A model generated the notes under the pieces. It made no database searches. It was not told the origin of the DNA and saw only the letters and a list, made by a program, of their open reading frames with translations. Both the position numbers and the translations under genes were made by a program. 64,000 bases of DNA from assembly GCA_039096225.1 (NCBI GenBank), contig JBBPEB010000003.1:1234001-1298000 (forward strand). The letters run 5' to 3'. The stretch is from Blastocystis sp. Blastoise. Taxonomy: Eukaryota > Sar > Bigyra > Opalinata > Blastocystidae. Shown here piece after piece: positions 1 through 17,981 of this stretch (the stretch's first letter is position 1; every line of letters starts with the position of its first letter).

Positions 1-1220
<1,220 letters not shown>

Positions 1221-2373
1221 TTTATTAATATATATATATATATATATATTAATATAGTTTTCATTTTTATCTATTAGAATTCTTTTCTTTTATTAATTTA
1301 TTGTTTTATTTATTATTCATATTTATATATTTTATTCATCTTATTTCTATCTTGAATACTATTATATATATATATAATTCTATATTTGATATTATATAAT
1401 ATATATATATATATATATATATTTTATTTTGCTTGCTCTTTTTATTTTTATTATTATTATATTTCTTGTCAATAACATTTGTTATATTTCATTATCTTCT
1501 TTTTTTCTTCTTTTTTCATTCTAATTCATATATATATATATATATAATTATTCAATGAATTTCATTCTTAATTATTATTATTGTATTAATAATATATATT
1601 TATATGATTATTAATATCATTATCTCTATCTCTTTCAATTATTTTATTATATATATATATATATATTCTTTATTGTACTTTTAAATAGATATTCATTTAT
1701 CTATCTTCTATCATCGATATTTATTACTTATATTGATCACTATTAGCTGATATATAATTTTTTTATTTATTATTTATTCATAGTGTATATAATTTGTTTT
1801 CTGTTTTTATCATATTTTTATAATTTTGTGTATTTAATAATTTTATGTATATTCAATAAAATGTTCTCATGGATGTGCTATTATTTAAATATTTCATAAA
1901 ATAGGTTATAAAACTACTTTAAAGAAAAAAATGTTAACAATTTGTTTTAATACTAGTGTTTAGCATATATTTTTATTATATAAATAATCACAATAAATTA
2001 ATTTTTATTTTGATATAATTATAATTGTTACCATTAAGGAATATATCACAAAACATATATATATTATATATTTAATATTATTTCGTACTATATATATATA
2101 TCCAGTGTTATAAAATATTGTTGTTAATTCTTTCATTTATTCTTAAAGGTTTAAGTTCATTCATTTTATAATATGTATCATAAATTTCAATTATTCTTAT
2201 AAGATTTTAAGAGTCATTTTCGTTATAGAAATGACTAAATATTAAGTTCATTTCATTAAAAATTTTAAATCAAGTAGATAAATATATATATAATATACTC
2301 TATTATATGTATATATTATTATTGAATAACAAACAAAACAAATAAAGGAAACGATTTATAAAACAAAAGATAT
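1221..2373. other. AT-rich spacer between left-arm gene and glycoside hydrolase
   Basis: It holds the rest of the left arm to about 1791 and then unique AT-rich DNA with TA runs. I see no coding sequence or RNA gene. Confidence 0.6.
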
Positions 2374-3242
2374 TTAGCTATCACGATTTGATAGTATATA
2401 ATAGGTGACAGACTTGGGTTCCATCGAAATATCAATATCAATCGAATAATCACGGTTAATAGTAATAACAACTTCGTCTCTTCCTTCGTGAGATAAAGCA
2501 AGTTTATTTTCAATACCAGTATAATAAACAGGAATATTAATGGTTTTCTTAATATTTGTTGTAAGAGGATTCTAGATATATATATATATATATCATTATT
2601 ATAGTTCTATTATTATTCATTATAATGAGTATACATTTAAAATAGTCCATTATATAATAATAATAATAATTATATGTATATATGTATATATACAAAGATC
2701 ATGAGAAGTCCTTGATGAGGTTCAATAAAGGGATCTACGTGCATAAACATATCTATATCCGTATTTGTAGCTCTCTTTATATGAATAATATCACCATTTA
2801 ATAACTCTCGGTACTGTTTATAAAAATTAACCCATTTCTGAACAATTCCCTTGGTTTTTTCGGTATCCCATATATAAGGTCCTCGATAGCACGCAGCAGC
2901 ACCTGCACCTAAATATTGAGCCAATCCCAATTCATAATCCTGAATGTGTTCCTCTAACGGAATGAAAGAGGCTGCGTCACCACCTCCATGGTACTGAACA
3001 ATAGGCAAAAACATCCATCCTTCAGAGGGAATAATATAATATGTATTATCATAAATAGTTTGTCTGGATATTAACAATTGTTGTTCTCTCGGAAGACTGA
3101 ATTGTGATTCATCATAGCCCATACTGTGTTTATTTCCTCCTTGGTATATATAATAGTCAGGCTGATTTATATATACATTCCTCTCTCGGTAGTGACGATA
3201 GAAGTCGCCTTGTAGTAATGTCTGGAAATAAGTAGAATCCTA

Positions 3243-3330
<88 letters not shown>

Positions 3331-3643
3331 TATATACATGAACATCTTTGTGATATTTGTGTTTAGTAGATTCGCATTCATAACCAGGATAAGGACCATC
3401 AGTTTCAAATACTGATAAACCTAGAATAATACAAGTATAATAAACATAATAATAACCACAATAATAATCTCTCTCTCTATATATATATATACCTGTCATA
3501 TCCATCATGTTATCGACTGTCTCGGTAAGGTAATCCACCCAGCCAGAGGCGAAGCAAGCATCCCCCGTACTGGCGTGTGTTTCAGGATTAATACGACGGA
3601 ATTCCTCTATACATTCAATTATACATAAAGATAAAGATAAAGA

Positions 3644-3687
<44 letters not shown>

Positions 3688-5175
3688 TATATATACCTCC
3701 TGGATCTCTAGTCCACGTGATCAGATCATATCCTCCGACTTCGATACCCTTCGATTTGGCATAATCCGTTATATTCTTCAGTTTCATGACATACGATGCG
3801 TCATGGATACGCTCGTAATTGAAATCTGTACCAAAAGTGAAAATCAGCATTTCAAAACCAACTTCAGCAATATTATCAATTAGTTTCTTAGCACCTTCCA
3901 AACTAGTTTCAGTCCCGTGGAAAAAGATGGGATTCTCTTGGATTTGAGGCGCCAACAGTCTTTTCATTCTACGGATGGCGAGAGAATGACGTTCTTGGGA
4001 TGATGCATCGGTAATCAGCAGAAATACACGGAATGATGTAAATCCTTGACTATACATATATATATATATATAAATATAAATAAATAAATAAATAAAAAAA
4101 TATATAAATAAATAAATAAATAAATAAATACTCTAAGAGTACTTTTAATGTAGAGGTATATTTTACTTCGTACACTGGTTCACGTGCTCCTGGATATCGA
4201 CCTGTTTTAGAACTAGTATTCCAATCAACAACTGTACTATGTGCATAGTTCGTTTCTATATATATCATTCCCGTCATGTCGTAGAACCAGCGCTTATGAA
4301 CGAATGAGGGACCAACCTCAATATTTGAGGGACCATTCAATATAGGATTATAGGGAACTTCTGTTTCAAGTGTATCAACAATAATAGACGTTAGTAGTAC
4401 TTGTTCAGAAGTCTTACCAACAGTAATATACTTTGTAAATAGGGGATAACCAGTGTATATTTCATAGTGAACAGTTACCTATATATATAATAGAATATAA
4501 TATAATATTATAGATAATATGATATTATCTGTATATAATATAGTAAATAATATAATATAATAAATAATATAATGTAATAACATACAACAACCGATTTATG
4601 AGTTTCAGGAGCCGTTTCAGGACTTTTAAAATCGAATTCGATATGAATACCCTATATAAATAATAATGTATATATATATAATAGAGATATATCAGAAATG
4701 AAATTAAATATATAATTAAAGCATATTCTCATACTTTAGGAGGCCATTGAATGTTCTTCTTAGTACCTCTAGACCCTGGTGTCCATTTATAAGGAGGAGT
4801 GATACCACTCTGACGATATCCAACAAAATGAAATGCATCAGCATTTACGGAATAATGAATATCAGTTAGATTCTGATATGCAGTTGTCGAGTCCTGTAAC
4901 AAATCACCGATATTGTAAGTTTTATCGTCAAAAGTAATAATAGCTTCAGGTGAAATAGTACGTAATATATCAGTTTCAGATGTATAACTATATAACGATG
5001 TACAAGCAAAGCCAGGTGAAGTTCTGAATGCACGTCGAACAAGACCATTATCTATAGTTATGGCTTCATCCTGAACAACAATCTCTGGTACATCAGTGTA
5101 TTCGTGAATAAGCCAGTCTTTTGGTTTCGCAACAGCTAGAGCCAAAAATAGAACGAATGTTAAAAATTTTATCAT
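2374..5175 (-). CDS. secreted glycoside hydrolase, probably alpha-galactosidase-like (clan D-type barrel)
   Basis: About nine exons. The start at 5175 gives a signal peptide (MIKFLTFVLFLALAVA). The ATG at 5271 only adds an unlikely leader. An N-terminal beta-rich region follows, with exon peptides such as DWLIHEYTDVPEIVVQDEA and GPSNIEVGPSFVHKRWF. Then comes a TIM-barrel-like half with ENPIFFHGTETSLEGAKK, GFEMLIFTFGTDFNYERI, the strand-end motif LSVFETDGPYPGYEC, where Asp in TDGP is a plausible nucleophile, and SEGWMFLPIVQYHGGGDAA. The last exon follows a barrel-to-sandwich link reading GLLMIFNPLT and ends at TAA 2374-2376. Introns carry TA/TTA repeats, for example at 3249-3330. The layout resembles GH36/GH27-type and related enzymes, but the exact family is my inference. 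The gene sits alone in the loop of the inverted repeat. Confidence 0.6.
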
Positions 5176-5781
5176 GTTACTAAAACAAAACAATTTTATG
5201 AGAAATGAAACAAAGAAACAAGAAACCCAAATCTCGGTTTCTATCTCAAATTGAGCATCAGTATTTCTCATATTATTATTGGATACTCTAAAGATCTATC
5301 CAATAAAAATGGTATTGTGTTTCAAAATATTTATTTGTGTTTTAATAAAAAGGGGAAACAAAAAGTGACGAAAAAACGTCATTTCATCATATATTTCTAA
5401 ATTGACTATTGTCTATTTATATAATGTAATATATATAAATATGTTCATCAAACTATAACATATGAATATATAAAAACATATGCATAAAAAAATAGTCTTT
5501 ATATATATATATTATTTTTTTGTTTTTTGAAGACATTTATATTTTAAACTTTACATAATTTCTTGTATAGAATATCACTGTTAGTAATATGACATGTATA
5601 TGTTATTTATTTTAAAACATTAAATATTATTTTGATCATTTTGGAAACGTACTCTTTTGAATATTTTCTAAGTTTATAACTTAATATATTATGAAATCTA
5701 AATAATTATTTTACAGTATACTTTTATATTATAATATATAATAACATAAAACAGTTAAAACGATCTATAATAAGCAAAGAC
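5176..5781. other. AT-rich upstream region of the glycoside hydrolase gene
   Basis: It runs from the start codon to the inner end of the right arm. No gene is visible. The 5' flank of the hydrolase should lie here, but I recognise no specific promoter element. Confidence 0.6.
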
Positions 5782-9441
<3,660 letters not shown>

Positions 9442-10080
9442 TTCTATTAATTAACTTATTATTATAAGATCTAATATTTTATATAATAAATAAATCTAAT
9501 TTAAAAAAAAGAAGAAGATAAAATATAATTATTATTATTTATTTAAAAAGAAATAAAAAAAAATAATTAATAAGAATAAAATATTATCTTCTTTAAAATA
9601 ATTTATTCAAACGAATCTTTTCTTCTATATCCCATCCAATCAAAAGAATTCTTTTACTTCATTATTATCTATTCTTATTTCATTATCAATTAACTTCGTT
9701 TCTTCATTTTATTCTCTTTTCTTATTATTATACTATAATAACTATTAATATAAATTTCTATCATTTTATGGATTTCTTCGTTGTTTCTACTTTTTCCTTT
9801 TAGTAGTTCTCTCTTTCTTTCTTTTCAAATTAATAATATTAATTTATATTCATAATTATTTATATTATTTCACTATTTATTTTATAAATAATTTATATTA
9901 TATTATTTAAATTAATCAATCCTCTTTTATTTGTATTTCATTTCAACATTATTATTTCTTCGTTCTTCTTTTATTTATTTATTTATTTATAACAAAACTA
10001 ATTATTTAATATATATATTATTATTTATATATAAAAAATTAAATAAATAAAAATTAAAATAAAAAATAAAAAAATAAAAA
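9442..10080. other. AT-rich intergenic region
   Basis: Spacer between the arm gene's start and the 3' end of the cysteine protease. It contains homopolymer and TA-rich stretches. No gene seen. Confidence 0.6.
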
Positions 10081-11085
10081 TCAAGCAATTGGATAAGTTG
10101 CTTGTGTATTTATACCACAAATACCTAAACCACTTGATTGATAAGCTATTCGTATATAACCATTCTCACCCCATTCTTTACCCCAACAATTACGAATTAA
10201 AATATATTCTTTATCATTCTCTTTACCATAACCAACTGCTACAACGGCATGATTTATTGAAGTTCCACATTCTTCAGAATCTAATATACCACTTGTATAA
10301 TGATGAAAAAACTCTGTACCAGCAGCTAAAGATAAAGAAACAGGCTGTTTTGATATAGCAATTCGTAACGATTCACCATCACCTTCAGCAATATTTACAG
10401 AATCACTTATTGTTAATATCTTATCACAACTATCTGATTTACACTCATCTTCACGATTTACATAAGGATAAGATTCTTCACTACATAAACCTATTTTCTT
10501 TATATAATTAAAAGCCCAAGCAACTACACCACCAGAACAACCAAAATTACCATGATCACAATCAACTAATTGTTGTTCAGATACTTTTAATAATTTATTT
10601 GTTTTTTGAGCATAAACACTTTCACAAGAAGAAACAGCGGAAAAAGCCCAACATGAACCACAATATATTTGATCTTGTATTTCATTAACAATTCCTTTAT
10701 CACGCCAATCTATACTTTCTGGAATATCTTCTTTATTTAATAATATTCTTGTATTATTATTATTATTATTATTATGTTTATTATTATTATTATTCTTATG
10801 AACTAAAGAACAACCACATAAACGAGATGAACGAAATTCTTCATTTGATATATCACTAAAACGAGTTAAACCTAAAGTAAAACTATGATTCTTCTTATTC
10901 TCACTATCTATAAAATCAATATTCTTTGAAAATACGGATAAACGATAATTATATTCTTTATCATCATATTTCTTATTATATTCTATCACATAATTCTTAT
11001 AATGTAACGAATAATATAAAGAAGAATGAACTAAACCATATACACAAGGCAATAATAATAGTAAACGTATCAATATCTTATTCAT
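10081..11085 (-). CDS. papain-family (C1A) cysteine protease precursor, secreted/lysosomal
   Basis: Single exon, 334 aa, the usual length for a cathepsin L-like prepro-enzyme. The hydrophobic start (MNKILIRLLLLLPCVYGLVH) is a signal peptide. An I29-type propeptide follows (residues about 25-100: YNKKYDDKEYNYRLSVFSKN, LGLTRFSDISNEEF). An Asn/His low-complexity insert near residues 98-110 separates pro-domain and mature enzyme. The mature part begins near PESIDWRDKG. The catalytic Cys lies in [12 protein letters not shown], with GCSGG downstream, catalytic His in NHAVVAVGYG and Asn in RNCWGKEWGENGY. The more usual KNSWG reads RNCWG, adding a cysteine beside the catalytic Asn. It is a distant paralogue of the protease at 54639-55616. 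Confidence 0.95.
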   Translation of the reverse strand: MNKILIRLLLLLPCVYGLVHSSLYYSLHYKNYVIEYNKKYDDKEYNYRLSVFSKNIDFIDSENKKNHSFTLGLTRFSDISNEEFRSSRLCGCSLVHKNNNNNKHNNNNNNNTRILLNKEDIPESIDWRDKGIVNEIQDQIYCGSCWAFSAVSSCESVYAQKTNKLLKVSEQQLVDCDHGNFGCSGGVVAWAFNYIKKIGLCSEESYPYVNREDECKSDSCDKILTISDSVNIAEGDGESLRIAISKQPVSLSLAAGTEFFHHYTSGILDSEECGTSINHAVVAVGYGKENDKEYILIRNCWGKEWGENGYIRIAYQSSGLGICGINTQATYPIA

Positions 11086-11659
11086 TATTTATTATTTTAT
11101 AATGATATTCAATAAATATTTATTCTATTTTTTTCTTTGTAATAATCATAATAAATTCTCTTTTTCTCTCTATTTTTTCTCTTTATTATTTTTATTTTTT
11201 TTTTCTTGAGAAAATTCTACTCTCTTTATAATCGTAGAAAATATTATTTTTTTTTTATTATTTTTTTTTATTTATTCATTGTCATATTTATATATTCTTT
11301 TTTATTTTTATATTCATAAAATCCTATTTATAATTATATATATATATATATATTTTTTTTATAAAAATAAATTTTTATTTTGTTAATTTCTTCTTTTTTT
11401 TAAATGTAAACAACAAATTATATCCTTTTATTATCATTCTTTTATTTATATATCAATTTATTCTACTTTTATATATCTTTTTCTTTTTTCTTCTTTATAT
11501 TAAAAGAAAACAATAATTTTAAAATAATCTAATATACTATTTAAAACATAAATTATAATCAAAATAATAAATATTCATTCATATATCTTATTATTACTAA
11601 TCATTAAAACTATTATTAAAAGAAATATATTTATATTCTTATAATTAAAAAAATAATAG

Positions 11660-11709
<50 letters not shown>

Positions 11710-11851
11710 TTATAAAAAATACAAACTATTTTTCACATATAATTATTTATATTATGAAAAAAAAAAGGATACAAAGTATATACATATAAAGTATATATAT
11801 ATTGCTAAAAAAATAAAAAAAAAATATATATATAAATTCAATTATTTATTA
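11086..11851. other. AT-rich intergenic region
   Basis: Upstream of the cysteine protease and downstream of the ankyrin gene. It holds T-rich tracts and a TA run at 11662-11702. No gene seen. Confidence 0.6.
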
Positions 11852-11946
11852 AGTTTCTCTTTTAGAGACACAATTTTTTTCTCTAATTCTTCAATTTCTA
11901 TTTGTATATGTTGACATTTTTCTTCAAATGGCTTGACTTTTGTTAT

Positions 11947-11985
<39 letters not shown>

Positions 11986-13157
11986 TAATATTTATAAAAA
12001 TAAAAAAACAAAAAAATAAATGTATATACATTTTTGGTTAGCTGGTCAACACATTTTTGGTACGCTTTTTTTTGGAGAGATTCAAATGCTATTTCTCTTG
12101 AAATAGTCTTTAAATATAATATAAAGATTATAATTATAATAATAAAGATAATAATAATTATTTAATATATATATATAATAAATAAACTTATATATATATA
12201 TATATATACAGGGTCTTTTCTTAATAATACATCAATTTGTGCATTTACTTTCTCAATAGCTTGTGGAGAAGATAATAATTTATGTGTTTCTGCATCAATC
12301 TTTTCTTTTAACGCTTTATTAACCTATAGAATTATTAGAATATTAATTTAGATTGATTAGTATAGATTATTTGATTCAAGAAATAGTATAGTTAATATAT
12401 ATATATAATAAAATATAAAATAAAAATCAGTTAATACTTATAGACCGTTATCCAATATAAAATGAAAAAAATACGGATTCTAATTCTGATTGGGCCTTTT
12501 GAAGATGACGTTTCTTTGTTTCCATTAATATATTTATAGATCTATATATAATTATGCATTTATTTTAATATATAAAAATAAATTAAAAATAAAAATAAAT
12601 AATTATATATACTCTATTTCTGTTTCTAATTCTTTATTTACTTGTTTGTCACTGTCTTCATCTATTTCAGGAATCGTCGGTTCCCCGCGGGAACGCTCTT
12701 CTTCTTCAATCGTAATATCTTCTACTATTTCATCTAGGTCTTCCTGACTGATGTCCCCAATAGAAGGTAATAATAAAGAATGAGAACTTGTTTGAGATAC
12801 TACACTTGTTGCATCTGTTAATAACGAAGAAGTATTGGATTCTATTGGATTATTATAATTCTCATTGGCTAATTGTACACTACGTCGACCTGCGTCATCA
12901 CAAACATTGGTAACGTTAAGATTTAAACTACTTAATGAGATATTATATAATGAACTCATATTTAACATATTACTCTGTAAATCATTGATATTTATATTTG
13001 AATCGTTACTAACGTTACTTTTAACACTGGTATTTAATAGAGTATCTGGAGTTATATTTATATTTGAATCCTCTTGAATATTATCTTCTTGAATAGGCGA
13101 ATATACATCTATGTACTGATTTTTCTCTTCTGGAGAAATAGCAATTGCTTCAGGAAG

Positions 13158-13224
<67 letters not shown>

Positions 13225-13960
13225 GTAGGTATATGAATAGACATAGGAGTAGGAATAGGAAGAGGAGTAGAATTCATATTAATATTTGAATTTGAAATAG
13301 AGTTCGGTATATGAATAGAAATAGGAGTAGAAATAGGAAGAGGTGTAGAAGTAGAACTAGGTGTTTTTGGAGGTAAAGGAATGGCTATAGAGATTGAAGG
13401 AATAGATGGTTGTAGATCGTATAGTAATCGTTGTTGTTCTTTATATTGTTTATCTTTATCCTGTTCTTCTGGAAGAAGAGACACTTGTGGCTGTATATAT
13501 AATGAATTTATTGTAATAGATGAAGAACGAATATTGTAATCATTTTCTAAGATGTCTAAAACATTATTAAAATCACGATTAATACTATAATAAAAAGTCT
13601 CAAATTCTTTTCGAAATTGGAGTAATGACTCAATAATAGGAGTAAGATATTGAATAGTAGCAACAGAGACACAATTTAAAAGAATATCAAAAATTGTTTT
13701 ATTATCATTTGAAATAAGAAATAGATCGGGATGAAATTGTAATATATAGAAATAACAGTCAACAGCGCTACTCTTAATTGACATCATTATAGGTGTATAC
13801 CCCATTCTTGTTCTTATATTTATATCTATAGGATTCTTTAATAATAATTTTAATATAGATAAATTATCTTCTAATATAGCCAAATGAATAGGGCAATACC
13901 CTATTTTATCCCACAAACGGGTATATAATGGAGAATTCTGCTGATTCACTAAAATATCAA

Positions 13961-14028
<68 letters not shown>

Positions 14029-16244
14029 AATATATTTGTATAAGAAATAGTTCTCAAGATATAGAAATATAGACAGGTGAATAAATATTATGGAATATAA
14101 AATAAATTAATTAATAGTAATTAAAAATTATTAGAAAAAAAAAAGATAAAAATAGCTATAATAATGATAAATAAAATATATATACAATTTCTGTATTATT
14201 ATTTTTGACAGCAACATGAAAAACAGAATTAAATTCTTTATCTGTATCACATCGAATTAAATTATAGATTTCAAATTGTTTGACAACATCAATATTATTT
14301 CTATATATAGCCCTAAGTAAAGGCGTACAGCCCGTATTATCTTTAATATATATAAGTGAAGGACAGTAAGATAATAAAGTAGATATAATAGGTATAGAAG
14401 GAGAAGGAGTATTAATTGCCATATGTAATACTGTTTCATTAGTAATTTCTTGATTATTATAATTCGATTGTTGAGTTACTTTTGGATTATGTTTAATAAA
14501 TTCATTTAATGTTTCAAATACAAGTTGAGGTGTTTTCTCATTTATTTTATTTGTTGAAAACATACCATTATTATATAACATTAAATAATGAAATACAGTA
14601 AGTCCTTCATTATTTTGAATAGATAAATCACCTTCTTGCTTAGCCATTAATATTGCATCTTCTAAATATCCTTCTTTAATAATACTATGTAAAGAACTAT
14701 TTCCTTCATTTTTATCAACAATACTTATTAATTTCTCACAATGAGGTATAAGTATAATATCATGTACAAAATCGAAATAACCGCGGTTAATTGCGAGTTG
14801 TAAACATGAATATCCTTCTGTATCTAAATCATAAAATTGATTAATTGATGTATATGCTATTTCTTTTCCTAATATAAATAATCCTTTCTTAATAATTTGA
14901 TGTATTGATTTATCTTTTTCACAATTCTCTATATTCCAAGAAACTGTAGATAAATTCATAACTAAAGGTTCACGCCTATAGATTAATAAACATAAAGATT
15001 CATCTTCTGCTTTTATACTTAATGTAAATATTGAATCATTATCATTAGATTCTTGTAATAAATTAATAGAAGTATTTAATTCAAATAAATAACGAGATAA
15101 TGTATATAAGGATGTCTTAATAGAGAGATGAAGAGGAGTATTATTATATATATCTAAGAATTGAAGACAGGATATACTTTGCAATAATATTCGATAACAT
15201 AAATCAATAGCTCCTAATTGAATAGATAATTGCAAAGGAGATTGATTATTATTATTTAAACATAAAGTAGCAAAAGGAAGCAATAATTTAGCTACATTAA
15301 TCTTAATATTCTTATCTTTTATAAATGAACTTATTAAACACATATGAAGAGGTGTGTTTCCATCATAACTTTGACTATTAATAACAGGACCCAAACGAAT
15401 ATAATCCTGTTTATGATCAAATATATATTGAATATCGCTTTCACAACCATAATAACATAGATAATGAAGAATAGTATATTTACCATCATCATCAGATAAG
15501 GTTTCTAATGGAATATTCCATTCTTTATAAAAACTAAATAATAATGAAGGATTAATCAAGTTTTCTTCTACTATATATTGCCAACGTAATAAGAAAGAAG
15601 GTAATAAATTCTTTTCAGTTATTAAATATTTTAATATAGTATATTGTTTTTGAGATAATAAGGAATAAAGAATTGTATTGGGTAATGATTCTGACGCAGC
15701 AACCGTCAATTGTGCACCTGTATCTAATAAACTATATATATATATATATACATAGATTATATATATATATATATACTGTTTAAATAATTCTTCATTTATA
15801 CAATTATAATTACATAAATAAAGAGCTACAATTGTTGAAAAGGTTGATTTTAAAAACCTATAATATAATAAGTAGAAGAAAAGATATATTAATAATAAAT
15901 GACTTTAATAATTATATATATATATATACTCAGAATCTTCTTCATCAGCACATTGAAACACAATTTGTTCTCCATCCGATTCTTGTATACATAATAAATA
16001 AGAATCACCGTTTCTATTGTCCTATATATATGTGTGTTATATATATATCATATGTTGTATATATATATTAAATGTTATATATATATATATTATATGTTAT
16101 ATATATTAAATGCTAGCTATGTTATATATATATATGTACAAAATCACTTATAGAGGCTACATCTTTATAATAATAATATTTACTATTATTATCAGCCTCA
16201 ATCTTATTTGATATCACAAAACAATCCTATATATATATAGTTAT

Positions 16245-16278
<34 letters not shown>

Positions 16279-17139
16279 TATATATATATACAGGTTGAAA
16301 TTCAACATATTTTAAATGTGATTTTGTAAATTCTGAGCGAGCTATCTGTATACAAATAATAATAGAAATGATAATATATATATATATATATATACCATTT
16401 TACACAATTGATATGTATTATATTCAAAGAATTGTGTTTTGGGGATTGACGTGGTTCTAGGACCATGAGCAGTATTTATAGCTATATATAATAATAATAA
16501 TAATAATACACATAATAATAATAATACACATAATAATAATAATAAACCATAATAAACAAAAAATATATGTACTAGTGATTTCTTCTTTATTAAAACAACT
16601 TTTAACACTAATATCAATATCAGGATGAGGCAATCTATATAATAAAATATTTATAAAATGAACTTAAGTTGAAATATAAAAAAAGAACTACAAAAAAAAA
16701 AAAAAAAAAAAAAACAAATAATTTGAATAATAAAAGATAAAAAAACAATTATACAGAAAATAAAAACAATTAGCATATAAAATGAAAATAAAAACTCAAT
16801 TAATAAAAATAAATACTTTTGATAAATACTAAAAAAAGAATCAAAACTGGTAAATGCATCTGGTTTTTCATCAAACAATTTCAATTCCTCAGGTGTTGGT
16901 TCGAAACCATTTCTTAAATACTACAACATACAAAAAATAAATATCTCTTATAAAAATTATATACAATCAAAAGATATCTTAAACTTTCAGGAGTCAAATA
17001 ATCTGACTTGTATTTCTGAAGTGTAAAATCATATTCGTGTTTTGCTATTTTCCGAAAATATGGAAATTCTGCCAAAGGACATGGATCTATACTACTAAAA
17101 AAGAGTTAACAAAAAATATTTGGTACATTTGCAATTCAT
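11852..17139 (-). CDS. large ankyrin-repeat protein with C-terminal coiled coil
   Basis: About fifteen exons on the minus strand, joined by phase across GTATAT...TATAG introns. Small 5' exons give peptides such as EFPYFRKIAKHEYDFTLQKY, NGFEPTPEELKLFDEKPDAF, LPHPDIDISVKSCFNKEEIT and GPRTTSIPKTQFFEYNTY. The long exon at 14156-15719 contains about eight degenerate ankyrin repeats (NTPLHMCLISS, NTPLHLSIKTS, GYSCLQLAINRGYFDFV, NETVLHMAINTPSPSIP, GCTPLLRAIYRNNIDVV). Exon 12603-13963 adds two more (GYCPIHLAILEDNLSIL, GYTPIMMSIKSS), then a Pro/Ser/Thr-rich and poly-Asn linker and an acidic stretch. Four short exons end the gene with a charged coiled coil (KVNAQIDVLLRKDP, CQHIQIEIEELEKKIVSLKE), stop TAA 11852-11854. 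The start at 17139 (MNCK, then a short intron) is tentative. It is probably a cytoplasmic scaffold; I cannot name a specific function. Confidence 0.75.
13965..14024 (-). repeat. (TA)n microsatellite in an ankyrin-gene intron
   Basis: Almost pure TA of about 60 nt next to the acceptor of the intron that separates the exons ending NNNTEI and beginning DILVNQQNSP. Confidence 0.95.
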
Positions 17140-17957
17140 CTTATATAATGCGGGGGTATAAAACTGTTTTAAAGTCTTATATTAACGAACAGATAACTTA
17201 CGTAATAACAATTATGTGATCAAATGTTTTTTCCCTTCATTTTTTAAAAAGAATACTGATTATTTGTGTTTAGCAGAGGGGATAATTTATGCTCAGCATA
17301 GTATGACGAAAAAATTCATGCTCAGCATAGTATGGCCAATAGGCTACCCGCCTATTGGCCTGGTCTACTATGCATACTCTAAAGAAAACACCTTCTACTA
17401 TGCTGAGTGTGAATTACGCCTTTAGCAGAGATTCCATTGTTCATAATCTTTTTTATTTTGAAGACGTCGTTTATTGTAGTTCATAATGATTGATGTCGAA
17501 AGATACGATATCATCATAACGGAAGACTAGATGAACATATATATGAATTGATTCATGCCATACTAACAACTCTCATTATGTATGTATATAATTATCTAAT
17601 AATTCAAACATTAAAATTATCTAGACCTAACTAAAAATGCTATATACATGTGGATATATATAAGATATTTGTATATAATGCGTATATTTTGAATTATATC
17701 TTCATTTCTATTTCTCTCTTCAGTCTCTGTAATTAGCCTTTAGATGGATTCGTACATATAGCTAGACTTTGCCGTGTACCCTCTTGATGTGAATATGAGA
17801 TAATTCGTGTTGATAATCTTGATGCTGTATAATCTGTGAGCGCTCTATCTTCACCTGTGACTTCGGTGAGTTCTATTTGAATTGAAATACATAATAAAAG
17901 TATCCACTTGAGTGAATATCAAAAAAAAAAAAAAAATAGAAAAAGATAAAAAGAAAT
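17140..17957. other. non-coding region between ankyrin gene and retroelement
   Basis: Contains the GC-rich hairpin cluster at 17289-17408. From about 17440 to 17900 follows a stretch of more balanced base composition than its surroundings, with small hairpins such as TCACC/GGTGA near 17850-17870. A 16-nt A run ends it near 17937; on the minus strand this is a T run downstream of the tRNA fragment. I see no protein gene. A structured RNA or a remnant of another repeat is possible. Confidence 0.5.
17289..17408. repeat. GC-rich palindromic cluster with direct repeats
   Basis: The 17-nt word ATGCTCAGCATAGTATG occurs at 17289-17305 and 17318-17334. A perfect 11-bp stem GGCCAATAGGC / GCCTATTGGCC (17334-17344 with 17350-17360) closes a 5-nt loop. 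Flanking CATAGTA and TACTATG extend the symmetry, and TTCTACTATGCTGAG at 17393-17407 mirrors the direct-repeat word. The organisation suggests a small mobile repeat or a structured transcript. Confidence 0.7.
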
Positions 17958-17981
17958 CGCCTGATAGGGGGATCGAACCCC
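17958..17981 (-). repeat. duplicated 3' end of tRNA-Lys (target-site duplication of the retroelement)
   Basis: These 24 bases are identical to the last 24 bases of the tRNA-Lys gene at 26549-26572: the T-arm plus the 3' acceptor strand. The similarity continues into the flanking A/T-rich trailer with a one-base indel. No 5' half of a tRNA accompanies it. It lies exactly at the 3' side of the retroelement, as expected for a duplication made on insertion (inference). Confidence 0.85.

Noticed and set aside
17216-17425. 69-codon ORF over the GC-rich hairpin
   Set aside because: It covers palindromic repeats and has no protein-like features.
17700-17780. Possible U5 snRNA (TTTCTC...CAG followed by a GCCTTTA word)
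   Set aside because: The flanking bases do not form the U5 stem-loop and the loop sequence differs; resemblance judged accidental.
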